Of a stretch of 43,032 bases of DNA, positions 16,382 through 24,941 are shown piece after piece. The stretch covers positions 1 through 43,032 of the forward strand of contig CAYYJH010000012.1 of NCBI GenBank assembly GCA_964472195.1, read 5' to 3'. This DNA comes from BS750m-G4 sp964472195 (GTDB lineage Bacteria > Bacteroidota > Ignavibacteria > Tepidaquicellales > Tepidaquicellaceae). Under the pieces are notes generated by a model. The model made no database searches. It was given only the letters and a program-made list of their open reading frames with translations, and was not told the DNA's origin. The first letter of the stretch is position 1. Every line of letters begins with the position of its first letter. The translations under genes were made by a program, and so were the position numbers.

Positions 16382-18100
16382 ATGAGATTATCCAATTTTT
16401 TTCTTCCAACACAAAAGGAAGATCCAGCTGATGCTGTTGTAGCTTCGCATAAACTTATGATACGCTCCGGTATGATAAAGCAGCTCACTTCCGGAGTATA
16501 CTCATACCTACCACTAGGTTATATTGTTTTTAGAAAAATTGAGCAAATTATTCGGGAGGAAATGAACTCTATAGGAGGAAATGAATTCTTACTTCCGGCA
16601 CTTTCCCCGAATGAACTTTGGAATGAAACAGGGAGATTGGAAGATTACGGAGATACGATGTTCAGGATAAAAAATCGTGAGCTTGTACTTGCTCCAACAC
16701 ACGAAGAAGTATTTACTTCAATTGCAAAGCCAAATCTTGTATCTTATAAAGATTTGCCAAAAATGTGGTACCAGATTCAAACCAAGTTCAGAAATGAGGC
16801 TCGTCCTCGTTCGGGTGTTTTAAGAGGTAGGCAGTTCACAATGAAAGATGCATATTCATTTGATGCTTCTTGGGAAGGGCTTGATAAATCTTACAAAGAT
16901 CAGGATAAAGCTTATAGAAAAATCTTTACAAGAAGTGGTCTTGAATTCTTTGCAGTTACGGCTCACAGTGGTGCAATGGGCGGCAGTGAATCAGAGGAGT
17001 TCATGGTTGAATCGGATGCGGGAGAAGATATTGTAGCAATTAGCGAGGATAGAAATTATGGTTCAAACATTGAGGTAGCTGTTTCTTTCAAAGAAAAAGT
17101 TGAAAGGAAGAATTCTAATTTGGAGTTTAAAAAGTTTCACACACCTAATATTAAAACTATTGATGAACTTGCTGAGTTTTTAAACATACCGGATAAGTCA
17201 AGGTTAGCAAAGTCGAGGATCTTTGTTAATCCGGTAAGTGATGAAAAGAAGGGTAAATATATTATGGTTCTTGTCTGCGGGGACGATGAGGTCAATGAAG
17301 CTAAATTACAAAATCTTGAAGGGCAATCTGTTCGTTCCGGACATCCTGAAGAACTGTTACAGATTACGGGTGCTGATGCCGGTTCGATCGGTCCTATTGG
17401 TTTAAAAAATAAGAATGTGAGAATTATAGCTGATCTTTTACTCGAAGATGCTGATGAACTTATTAGCGGTGCGAATACAAATGATTACCACATTAAAAAT
17501 ATTGACTTGAAACGAGATGTAGCGAATATTGAGTATCATGATTTAAGAGTTGTTAAGGATGGGGAATTAACGTCCGATAAAAAAAGTAAGATTAAGGTAA
17601 CGAAAGCAATAGAGGTCGGTCATATATTTAAACTTGGTACGAAATACGCAGAAGCGTTGGGTGCTTTGTTTCTTGATAAAGATGGAAAAGAAAATCCAAT
17701 CATTATGGGGAGTTATGGTATCGGTGTTGAACGAATTGCAGCTGCCTACATAGAACAGAATCATGATGAGAATGGAATTGTATGGAGTGGCGAAATTGCT
17801 CCGTTTAATGTTCATCTAATAAGCGTTAACGCTAATGATGAAAACGTAAGAAACACATCTGAAAAGCTTTATGAGTTATTATCGAATACAAGTTTAGATA
17901 TTTTATATGATGATAGGTTTGAGGTTAGACCGGGTTTTAAATTTATGGATGCAGATTTAATCGGTGTTCCTATCCAGGTAATAGTCGGTGAAAAAAATTT
18001 AAAAAATGATAATGTAGAAATTAAAATCAGAAGAACGGGTGAAAGAATTATAATAGGTCGAGAACAGGTGGTTGAAAAAGTTAATGAACTCTTAACTTAA
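16382..18100 (+). CDS. proS: Prolyl-tRNA synthetase (bacterial type, with editing insertion)
   Basis: Charges tRNA-Pro with proline. With the ATG at 16382 the protein has 572 residues and begins MRLSNFFLPT, the conserved N-terminus of the long bacterial form; the frame is open from a GTG at 16361, but that adds seven residues not found in the family. Class II motif 2 is seen as FRNEARPRSGVLRGRQFTMK (136-155) and motif 3 as MGSYGIGVER (442-451). The INS editing domain sits between them (about 225-385), and the anticodon-binding domain is at about 470-572. The usual CPxCG pair before EVGHIFKLGTKY (411-422) is missing here. It heads a run of plus-strand genes. Confidence 0.96.
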   Translation: MRLSNFFLPTQKEDPADAVVASHKLMIRSGMIKQLTSGVYSYLPLGYIVFRKIEQIIREEMNSIGGNEFLLPALSPNELWNETGRLEDYGDTMFRIKNRELVLAPTHEEVFTSIAKPNLVSYKDLPKMWYQIQTKFRNEARPRSGVLRGRQFTMKDAYSFDASWEGLDKSYKDQDKAYRKIFTRSGLEFFAVTAHSGAMGGSESEEFMVESDAGEDIVAISEDRNYGSNIEVAVSFKEKVERKNSNLEFKKFHTPNIKTIDELAEFLNIPDKSRLAKSRIFVNPVSDEKKGKYIMVLVCGDDEVNEAKLQNLEGQSVRSGHPEELLQITGADAGSIGPIGLKNKNVRIIADLLLEDADELISGANTNDYHIKNIDLKRDVANIEYHDLRVVKDGELTSDKKSKIKVTKAIEVGHIFKLGTKYAEALGALFLDKDGKENPIIMGSYGIGVERIAAAYIEQNHDENGIVWSGEIAPFNVHLISVNANDENVRNTSEKLYELLSNTSLDILYDDRFEVRPGFKFMDADLIGVPIQVIVGEKNLKNDNVEIKIRRTGERIIIGREQVVEKVNELLT

Positions 18101-18111
18101 TATAAATTATA

Positions 18112-18390
18112 ATGATTGATTTAGATAGTATTTTAGGGCAGTTAACTTTATCAAAAATTCTTATTGGAGGATTAATTGGTTTTATTGCTTCCTTTTTTGT
18201 AGGAACAGAAAGCAGGATAATGGAGAGTTTTATATTGAGGATGATCATATACATAATAGCCGGTATAGCCGGTTCTCAGCTTGGGCATTTTCTCTTTTCA
18301 ACGTCGAGTGATATCTTGAGTTTTGTGATTTCTGTAATCGGGGCAATAATCATACTTGCAATATTAGCTCTCATTTTTAAGAAAAGGTAA
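18112..18390 (+). CDS. Small membrane protein, possibly GlsB/YeaQ/YmgE (transglycosylase-associated) family
   Basis: A 92-residue hydrophobic protein with three likely membrane helices (about 15-31, 41-60 and 67-88), ending in a basic KKR. The pattern of a glycine-rich first helix (GGLIGFIASFFVG), a second helix with IAGIAGSQLGHFLF, and a final ISVIGAIIILAIL resembles the small GlsB/YeaQ stress-response membrane proteins. The match is by overall pattern rather than by a diagnostic motif. It starts 11 bases after proS and ends one base before the Maf start, so it is co-transcribed with both. The function is unknown. Confidence 0.62.
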   Translation: MIDLDSILGQLTLSKILIGGLIGFIASFFVGTESRIMESFILRMIIYIIAGIAGSQLGHFLFSTSSDILSFVISVIGAIIILAILALIFKKR

Positions 18391-18391
18391 A

Positions 18392-18988
18392 TTGGATAGA
18401 AAAAGATTAAACAAACTTTTCAAAAGAAACTATGTTCTTGCTTCAAAATCTGAAAGAAGAATTAAGCTTCTCAAACAGATAGGTTTAAAATTTGTTTCTA
18501 TTGATAGCGGTATCCATGAATTTGTAAAGAAAGATTGTAATCCGATAAGACTCGTTAAAAAAAATGCTTTAAACAAATCCAGGAAAGTTGCTTTAGATTT
18601 CAGGAAGGAGATTGTTATAGGTGCAGACACGGTTGTTGTATTAAACGGAAAGTTACTCAATAAACCCGCGAACTTAAATCAAGCAGTCAGTTTTCTTAAA
18701 CAGCTTCGAGGGAAAAAACATAATGTATATACTGGAATTAATGTAATCGATACACGAAACGGTAATGAAATCTTTGATTATGAACGAACTGTTGTTCATT
18801 TCAGGAACATACATGATGACGAAATTAAATTTTATGTGAAGAACTTTTACCCATTAGATAAAGCGGGTGCATACGGGATTCAAGATGATTTTGGTTGCTT
18901 GTTTATTGACAAGATTATAGGTGATTATTATAATGTTGTTGGATTACCATTGCTCAGATTGTACGGGATACTTTTTGATATTGTATAG
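18392..18988 (+). CDS. Maf-family nucleoside triphosphate pyrophosphatase
   Basis: A 198-residue house-cleaning enzyme that hydrolyses non-canonical or modified nucleoside triphosphates to monophosphates. Family motifs are intact: LASKSERR at 16-23 (normally LASxSPRR; Glu replaces Pro), GADTVV at 77-82 with catalytic Asp79, KPANLNQAVSFL at 91-102, KAGAYGIQ at 157-164, and GDYYNVVGLPL at 177-187. The Q-containing AYGIQ segment suggests the dTTP/UTP-type (YhdE-like) subgroup. The TTG start lies one base after the stop of the small membrane protein; no ATG is available before the first motif. Confidence 0.9.
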   Translation: MDRKRLNKLFKRNYVLASKSERRIKLLKQIGLKFVSIDSGIHEFVKKDCNPIRLVKKNALNKSRKVALDFRKEIVIGADTVVVLNGKLLNKPANLNQAVSFLKQLRGKKHNVYTGINVIDTRNGNEIFDYERTVVHFRNIHDDEIKFYVKNFYPLDKAGAYGIQDDFGCLFIDKIIGDYYNVVGLPLLRLYGILFDIV

Positions 18989-18995
18989 CTTTTAG

Positions 18996-19022
18996 AATAT
19001 TCTTTGAAATAATAAGAATGTT
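18996..19022 (+). terminator. Terminator-like hairpin after the Maf gene
   Basis: AATATTCTT (18996-19004) pairs with AAGAATGTT (19014-19022) over 9 bp with one U-G wobble and a 9-base loop, followed by only two more Ts. It lies 7 bases past the Maf stop and could end the proS transcript. The T-tract is short, so this is tentative. Confidence 0.4.
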
Positions 19023-19081
19023 TTACTGATACAATATTTTTCAAAACTAATAATTTATAAATGGAGTGCATATAATATATA

Positions 19082-20065
19082 ATGTTTTCGAAGTATAAGA
19101 AAAAGATTCTTCTATCGGCAGTTTTCGGAGCTGTGATTTTTTTAGTTTTCAGTATATATGCGGATTTCGATAATCTATTAGATGCGTTCTCAAAATTTAA
19201 CTGGCTATGGTTTCCGGTACTTCTCTTTTTTGCCTTCTGTAATTATATCTTCAGGTTTTTAAAATGGCATTACTACATAAACATTCTTGATATTAATCTT
19301 TCAGTTAAAAAAAGCTTTCTGATATTTCTTTCAGCTTTAATAATGAGTGTTACACCGGGAAAAATGGGTGAAATACTTAAATCATATTTATTAAAAGAAG
19401 AGAATGGAACACCTGTAAGCAAATCTGCTCCGATAGTTATATCTGAGAGGCTTACTGATTTCATTTCAATCGTAATATTGTGTATAGTTGGGGCATTCGT
19501 ATTCGATTATGGGCAATTTATATTACTTATTATCGGGATAGTTTTTATTGTACTCATTTTTATGTTGAGCTTTAGAAAATTTTCAATGAAAATTATTTCC
19601 TATCTCGAAAGAATAAAAATTATTTCTAAGCACATTCACAAAATACATACTGCTTACGACAGCATCTATCAAATGTTAAAGATCAAACCGTTGTTGATTG
19701 CAATTATAATAAGTGTGTTTGCATGGTTTTTTGAATGCCTGGGTTTTTATGTTGTTTTGAAAGTATTTGCTACTTCAACAAATGTGGAGGTAAGTTTATT
19801 AATAGCAACGTTTATTTATGGATTTTCAACATTAATCGGGGCACTCGCAATGCTTCCCGGGGGATTAGGGGCGACCGAAGCATCATTAACCGGACTACTT
19901 GTTTTGTTAAAGATCCCAAAGAGTATATCAGTTGCTTCAACAATAATTATAAGAATTGCAACTTTGTGGTTTGCAGTTGTGGTTGGTATAGTTGCTGTAT
20001 ATATTTATCAAAGAATATCTCACAGGGATTTTAAAAGTTTAGAATTTAGTCAATCAGATATTTAA
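19082..20065 (+). CDS. YbhN/AglD-type membrane protein (lysylphosphatidylglycerol synthase TM region, UPF0104)
   Basis: A 327-residue integral membrane protein with about eight helices. It has the landmarks of the flippase-like/LPG synthase transmembrane family: TPGKMGEILKSYLL at 91-104, SERLTD at 121-126, and LPGGLGATEA at 258-267. Relatives include the membrane half of MprF, which flips lysyl-phosphatidylglycerol, and archaeal AglD, linked to glycan-lipid handling. The catalytic lysyl-transferase half is absent. A role in moving or modifying a lipid-linked substrate is plausible given the polysaccharide locus downstream, but that is inference. The ATG at 19082 has a likely ribosome site (TGGAG) about 15 bases upstream, rather far. 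Confidence 0.85.
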   Translation: MFSKYKKKILLSAVFGAVIFLVFSIYADFDNLLDAFSKFNWLWFPVLLFFAFCNYIFRFLKWHYYINILDINLSVKKSFLIFLSALIMSVTPGKMGEILKSYLLKEENGTPVSKSAPIVISERLTDFISIVILCIVGAFVFDYGQFILLIIGIVFIVLIFMLSFRKFSMKIISYLERIKIISKHIHKIHTAYDSIYQMLKIKPLLIAIIISVFAWFFECLGFYVVLKVFATSTNVEVSLLIATFIYGFSTLIGALAMLPGGLGATEASLTGLLVLLKIPKSISVASTIIIRIATLWFAVVVGIVAVYIYQRISHRDFKSLEFSQSDI

Positions 20066-20120
20066 TTAACTTGAAGAAATTTTATTTATAATTTAAATTA
20101 AGCACTTGAATATTAAAAAA

Positions 20121-20546
20121 ATGAGCGAAAACAAACAATCAAGTAGAAAAATACGAGTTTTGATAGGAAAAGTTGGATTAGATGGGCATGACAGGGGAGC
20201 TAAGGTTATTGCTTCTGCATTTAGAGATGCTGGTATCGAAGTAATATATACAGGATTAAGGCAAACACCTGAATCAATTGTTGAGGCTGCAATTCAAGAA
20301 GATGTTGATGCAATTGGAATAAGTATATTAAGTGGTGCACATATGACAATCTTTCCGAAAATAAAAAAGCTTATGAGTAAAAAAGGATTAACCGATGTTT
20401 TATTGTTTGGTGGAGGAATTATTCCCGAGGAAGATATAAAAGAATTACTGAAACTTGGTGTTGGGAAACTATTCACCCCTGGTACTCCTACTTATGAAAC
20501 AGTTGATTACGTAAAAGATTGGGTTAATAAAAACGGACGAGCTTGA
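20121..20546 (+). CDS. B12-binding domain protein (methylmalonyl-CoA mutase small-subunit type)
   Basis: A free-standing cobalamin-binding domain of 141 residues. The base-off/His-on motif is intact: LDGHDRG at 20-26 with axial ligand His23, followed by SILSGAH (68-74) and GGG (97-99), which bind the nucleotide tail. It closely resembles the C-terminal domain of methylmalonyl-CoA mutase or the separate small subunit (McmA2 type) that pairs with a catalytic subunit. No mutase large subunit lies in this window, so its partner is elsewhere or it has another role. I chose the ATG at 20121; an in-frame TTG at 20106 would add five residues. It sits between the membrane protein and the phosphohexomutase. 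Confidence 0.88.
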   Translation: MSENKQSSRKIRVLIGKVGLDGHDRGAKVIASAFRDAGIEVIYTGLRQTPESIVEAAIQEDVDAIGISILSGAHMTIFPKIKKLMSKKGLTDVLLFGGGIIPEEDIKELLKLGVGKLFTPGTPTYETVDYVKDWVNKNGRA

Positions 20547-20579
20547 ATTTCCATAAAATTAATAATTTATATTTTAAAA

Positions 20580-21992
20580 ATGAACCATGCTGAAGAACCG
20601 GTAAAGTTTGGTACGGATGGGTGGAGAGCAGTGATTGCTGATACATATACTTTTGATAATGTAAGAAGAGTATCATTAGCTTCGGCAAGGGCTTTTAATA
20701 AACATCCAAAGATCAAGAATGGAATTATTATCGGGTATGACACAAGATTTTTATCCAAGGAGTTTGCGCATGCGGCTGCAGAGGTTTTTGGAAGTCAGAA
20801 TATAAAAGTATATCTTACAAAAACATTTGTTACGACACCTACGATTTCTCTGCTTGCGAGAGATAAAAATTTAGCATACGGAGTTGTTATTACTGCTTCA
20901 CACAATCCTTATATGTACAACGGTTTTAAATTGAAAGATGAGTATGGTGGTTCAATGAATCCTAAAGAAATTAAAAAAGTTGAGGATGAATTAAAAAATA
21001 TAGTTGAAGTTAATGATTACAAAAAATTTGATGAGCTTCAAAGTAAAGGTCTTATTGAATACATCGACGGTAATGGTTATTATGTTAATAGTCTTCAAGA
21101 AAAAATAGAGATTGAAAAAATAAAAAAATCCGGATTAAAAACCGTTTATGATGCAATGTATGGTGCTGGTCAAAACACAATTACGAATCTATTAGACGTT
21201 GAACAGCTTCATGGGAAATTTAATCCTTCATTTGGAGGTGGTGGACCAGAACCTGTTGAAAAGAATTTAGGATTAATTTGTGAAAAAATAAAAGAGGGTA
21301 ATTATAACCTCGGAATCGTCACAGATGGAGATGCAGACCGAATCGCTATTATTGATGAAAATGGTGATTTCTTAGATGCCCAAAAAACTTTTGCCCTATT
21401 GTTGAAGTATTTAAACGAGAAGAAAGGATTAACAGGAAAAGTAGTTAGAGGATTTTCCACGAGTGAATTGATAAAAAAATATTGTGAAAAGAATAATCTT
21501 GAATTAGTAACCGTACCGATTGGTTTCAAACATATATCGAAAATAATGATTAACGATGATGTTTTGATTGGAGCAGAAGAAAGTGGTGGTATTGGTATAA
21601 AAGGGCATTTACCTGAAAGAGATGGTGTGTTCAATGGATTATTATACATGGAAATGCTTACCGAAACGGGAAAAAGTATAAGTGAATTAAAAAAAGAACT
21701 GGATGATGAATTCGGGAAGTATTTCTATAATAGAATTGACAAGCATACGACTGAAGAAAAGAAACTCAAGACACTGGAAAGATGTGATGCTTTCAAAATC
21801 GGTGATGAGATTGCAGGACTAAAAATTCTTAACATCGATGATTTAGATGGTTATAAGTTTTTTTTTGAAAACGGATGGATAACTATTAGAGCATCTGGTA
21901 CAGAACCTTTATTGAGATTTTATTGCGAGACATACGATTCGGATGAAACTAAATCAGTTCTTAATAAAACAATAGAGAATTTTAATTTATAA
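20580..21992 (+). CDS. Phosphohexomutase (phosphoglucomutase/phosphomannomutase family)
   Basis: A 470-residue alpha-D-phosphohexomutase that interconverts sugar 1- and 6-phosphates, feeding nucleotide-sugar synthesis. All four domain signatures are present: GTDGWRA at 11-17, phosphoserine loop TASHNP with Ser107, metal loop TDGDADR with Asp249, Asp251 and Asp253, sugar-binding GAEESGG at 331-337, and phosphate-binding RASGTEP at 437-443. The GAEESGG and GTDGWRAV forms resemble the bifunctional archaeal/Chlorobi-type phosphoglucomutase group, but the sugar specificity cannot be decided. It ends one base before the polysaccharide export gene, tying it to the surface polysaccharide operon. Confidence 0.92.
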   Translation: MNHAEEPVKFGTDGWRAVIADTYTFDNVRRVSLASARAFNKHPKIKNGIIIGYDTRFLSKEFAHAAAEVFGSQNIKVYLTKTFVTTPTISLLARDKNLAYGVVITASHNPYMYNGFKLKDEYGGSMNPKEIKKVEDELKNIVEVNDYKKFDELQSKGLIEYIDGNGYYVNSLQEKIEIEKIKKSGLKTVYDAMYGAGQNTITNLLDVEQLHGKFNPSFGGGGPEPVEKNLGLICEKIKEGNYNLGIVTDGDADRIAIIDENGDFLDAQKTFALLLKYLNEKKGLTGKVVRGFSTSELIKKYCEKNNLELVTVPIGFKHISKIMINDDVLIGAEESGGIGIKGHLPERDGVFNGLLYMEMLTETGKSISELKKELDDEFGKYFYNRIDKHTTEEKKLKTLERCDAFKIGDEIAGLKILNIDDLDGYKFFFENGWITIRASGTEPLLRFYCETYDSDETKSVLNKTIENFNL

Positions 21993-21993
21993 A

Positions 21994-23706
21994 ATGAAGA
22001 CTTTCATAAAAGTATACTTTTTAATTGCAGTATTAATATCGACCAACTTTTCCTTGTCACAAATTAAGCAAAAGGAAGAAAAAAATCCTTTTGAAGAGAT
22101 GTTAGGTAAGACACAGGAAATGCCTACTTCAAGAATCAACGCAAATGCCCCTGAGTTGTTTGGATCGATTACGGATGCTAATGTTTATGAACAGCTCGTT
22201 CCTTTGGAAGGAGTCATAAATGCAGATAAATATATCGTTGGTCCAAACGATTTATTTAACTTAGGAGTATATGGATTTATTAATCAACAAGTACCAGTTT
22301 ATGTTACTCCTGAGGGAACTGTAGTTATTCCAACTGTCGGTGAAGTGGATGTGTCTAATCTTACTTTAAGGGAAGCAAAATCAAAAGTGGTTTCGAAAGT
22401 TAAAGAGCGATATTATTCAAGTGAAGTTAGTTTTACATTAGCGAAACCGAGAATTCTGTTAGTGAAAGTAAGTGGTCTTACACAGGGAACGTTTAAAGTG
22501 TACCCAATATCCAGACCTTCTGATTTATTAAAGCGGTTATTCTTTGATACTACTAATGTTTCTAGATTAGCATATGAAAAGAATAATGAATATGATGAGA
22601 TATTAGCAACACAAGTATCGTTAAGGAATATCGAATTAATCCGGAAAAATGGAATAATTAAGAGAGTAGATATTTATAAGTTCTTTATGACAAACGATGA
22701 TAAATATAATCCTTATTTCAATGAAGGTGATTTATTAAAGATTCCTAATCTATTACTCGAGAAGAATTATGTAACAGTAAGCGGAGCGGTACAACTTGGT
22801 GGAACGTATGAATATTCTCCAGATGATGATTTAGAAACTCTTATTGGATTAGGCAGGGGATTCGATGCAAATGCAGAACCTGATAGTATTTTATTATACC
22901 GTCCACAAAATAACGGGACTGGTTTTGATATTATTAATCTTAGTTATGATGGTGATAAGAATTATGCAATAGAAAATTTTGATAGAATATTTGTAAAATA
23001 CAAAACAGACTATTTTAAAAAAGTAACAGTATTAGTTTTAGGTGAAGTGAAAAGACCTGGTTATTATCCTATTGCCTTTAAAAAAACAAGACTCAGGGAT
23101 GCCATAAAGATGGCAGGTGGATTGACCGATGAGTCATACCTTCCTTTATCTATACTATTCAGGAAATATGATCAAGAGTATACTGCAAATGATACTACCG
23201 AGATACTGATAAATCAGCGGGGAAATGATTTAATTGTAAATGAAATGGATAAAGAAAACTTCTGGTATGATATAAGAGCAAGAAGAAATAGGGTTGTAGT
23301 CAACTTCGAAAAATTGATTAATAAGAACGATGAAACTCAAAATGTTCTTTTAGAAGATAAAGATGTCATATATATAAATGACAATAAAAATATTGTTTAT
23401 GTATACGGACAGGTGGGGGATGAAGGTTATGTACCATTCAAAAAAGGAGAAGATGCAGAATATTATATCGAGCAAGCAGGTGGATATTCTTTAGCAGCTG
23501 ACGAAGGAAATACAAGGATTATAAAATTTAATTCAAGAGGTTGGTACGAACCAGGTGATATCGAAGTTGAATCTGGAGATTACATATACGTTCCTAAAGA
23601 AACAAAGACCGAGTTTAAAGATTGGGTGACAATAGTATCACAAATTTCTGGAGTTCTTGTAGGATTATTGACAATTTATTTATTGATACAACAAACTAAT
23701 AAATAA
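21994..23706 (+). CDS. Outer-membrane polysaccharide export protein (Wza-like, Poly_export + SLBB repeats)
   Basis: Forms the outer-membrane/periplasmic channel through which the finished polysaccharide leaves the cell. The 570-residue protein has a signal peptide (about 1-22, no lipobox cysteine), a Poly_export domain (about 75-155, starting YIVGPNDLFNLGVYG), and SLBB-type domains at about 258-310, 343-400 (VLGEVKRPGYYP at 348-359) and 467-530 (VYGQVGDEGYVPF). A C-terminal membrane segment (about 544-566) ends the protein. The absence of a lipid-modified cysteine distinguishes it from classical Wza. Starts one base after the phosphohexomutase and is followed 23 bases later by the Wzz-like gene, its usual partner. 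Confidence 0.92.
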   Translation: MKTFIKVYFLIAVLISTNFSLSQIKQKEEKNPFEEMLGKTQEMPTSRINANAPELFGSITDANVYEQLVPLEGVINADKYIVGPNDLFNLGVYGFINQQVPVYVTPEGTVVIPTVGEVDVSNLTLREAKSKVVSKVKERYYSSEVSFTLAKPRILLVKVSGLTQGTFKVYPISRPSDLLKRLFFDTTNVSRLAYEKNNEYDEILATQVSLRNIELIRKNGIIKRVDIYKFFMTNDDKYNPYFNEGDLLKIPNLLLEKNYVTVSGAVQLGGTYEYSPDDDLETLIGLGRGFDANAEPDSILLYRPQNNGTGFDIINLSYDGDKNYAIENFDRIFVKYKTDYFKKVTVLVLGEVKRPGYYPIAFKKTRLRDAIKMAGGLTDESYLPLSILFRKYDQEYTANDTTEILINQRGNDLIVNEMDKENFWYDIRARRNRVVVNFEKLINKNDETQNVLLEDKDVIYINDNKNIVYVYGQVGDEGYVPFKKGEDAEYYIEQAGGYSLAADEGNTRIIKFNSRGWYEPGDIEVESGDYIYVPKETKTEFKDWVTIVSQISGVLVGLLTIYLLIQQTNK

Positions 23707-23729
23707 TCGAATAAAACATATCATAATAA

Positions 23730-24941
23730 ATGGAAGAACAAAAAGGCGAGACAACTGAGCTAAACAAAGAAGAAGCAAATTCTGGTTTTACTTTAGCTGA
23801 TTACATTAAAATAATTTTAAGATATAAGAAAGTAATTATTATTTTCACGTTAAGTGTATCCATACTTTCATTTATTCTATACTTTTTTGTAATCAAACCT
23901 GTATATTTATCGACTGCTACAGTAAAAACAACTACTCAAGCTAGTGGGATCAGTGGATTAATTAGTGGTGCTGGATTGCCTGACATGGGTGATTTAGGTG
24001 ATTTAACAGGTTTTGGTGGTGGATCTTCAGCGAAAGAACTTGCTCTTTATGAGAACATTTTACAAAGCAGAAGATGCATAGAGCCTGCGATAATTAAATT
24101 TAATATTATGGAGATATATGATATTAAGCATATGAAATGGGCACTTAAATTTTTTAGAGAAGAGATTATGGAAATCTCCGCTGATAAAATTGCCGGAACA
24201 ATGGAAATAGGAGTTTATGATGAAGAACCAGGAAGAGCAAAGGAGATTGCTGATTTTCTCATTATGCAATTAAATAAAATCAATACAGAATTAAATGTGT
24301 TGAATGCTAAGAATAATAGGGAATTTATTGAATCACGCTACAAGCTTGTAAAAAAAGATCTTAAAAAAGTTGAAGACAGTCTTATTACTTATCAGAATAT
24401 TTATGGCATTGCTCCTGATATTAGCGTTCAGGCAGCAGTAAAAACTGAAGTTGAGTTAGAAGCTGAAATAAAATCAGAAGAGGTAAAATTAGATTTACTC
24501 AGGAAGATATTGAGTCCCAATCAAGCAGAAATTAAAGCACAGGAGGAGAGAATTAATGCTTTACGTAAACAATTATTTGATATACAAAATTCAACAGATA
24601 GATCAAGTGTGCTTCAATTAAAAGGTAGTCCCGATATTGTTATGAATTTCTTAAGATTAAAGCGGGAAGTAGAAGTCCAAAATAAAATTTTGACTTTTAT
24701 TATTCCAATGCTCGAGCAGGCAAAAATTGAAGAAAAAAAAGAAACTCCTACCATTCTTGTTATAGATTCACCTCACATTCCAGATTATAAAGATAAGCCA
24801 AAAAGGCTTAAATTTATTTTAATATGGACTTTCATAGCTTTTTTTGTGATTAATTCTTTTTATATAGTGAAATTCAAATGGACTCAATTTAAAAATTCGA
24901 GTGATTATTTGAAAATCAAATCAAACAATAGTGAAGATTGA
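23730..24941 (+). CDS. Chain-length determinant / polysaccharide co-polymerase (Wzz family, no kinase domain)
   Basis: An inner-membrane protein of 403 residues that controls polymer length. The layout is typical of Wzz: cytoplasmic N-tail, first membrane helix (34-55), a long periplasmic part with a coiled coil (about 190-290), and a second membrane helix (361-381) preceded by a proline-rich PDYKDKPKRL stretch (351-360). A glycine/aspartate-rich loop at 73-100 after the first strand is the form common in Bacteroidota. The C-terminus stops about 20 residues after the second helix, so there is no fused Wzc-type tyrosine kinase and none follows in the window. The stop overlaps the next gene's TTG start by three bases. 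Confidence 0.9.
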   Translation: MEEQKGETTELNKEEANSGFTLADYIKIILRYKKVIIIFTLSVSILSFILYFFVIKPVYLSTATVKTTTQASGISGLISGAGLPDMGDLGDLTGFGGGSSAKELALYENILQSRRCIEPAIIKFNIMEIYDIKHMKWALKFFREEIMEISADKIAGTMEIGVYDEEPGRAKEIADFLIMQLNKINTELNVLNAKNNREFIESRYKLVKKDLKKVEDSLITYQNIYGIAPDISVQAAVKTEVELEAEIKSEEVKLDLLRKILSPNQAEIKAQEERINALRKQLFDIQNSTDRSSVLQLKGSPDIVMNFLRLKREVEVQNKILTFIIPMLEQAKIEEKKETPTILVIDSPHIPDYKDKPKRLKFILIWTFIAFFVINSFYIVKFKWTQFKNSSDYLKIKSNNSED

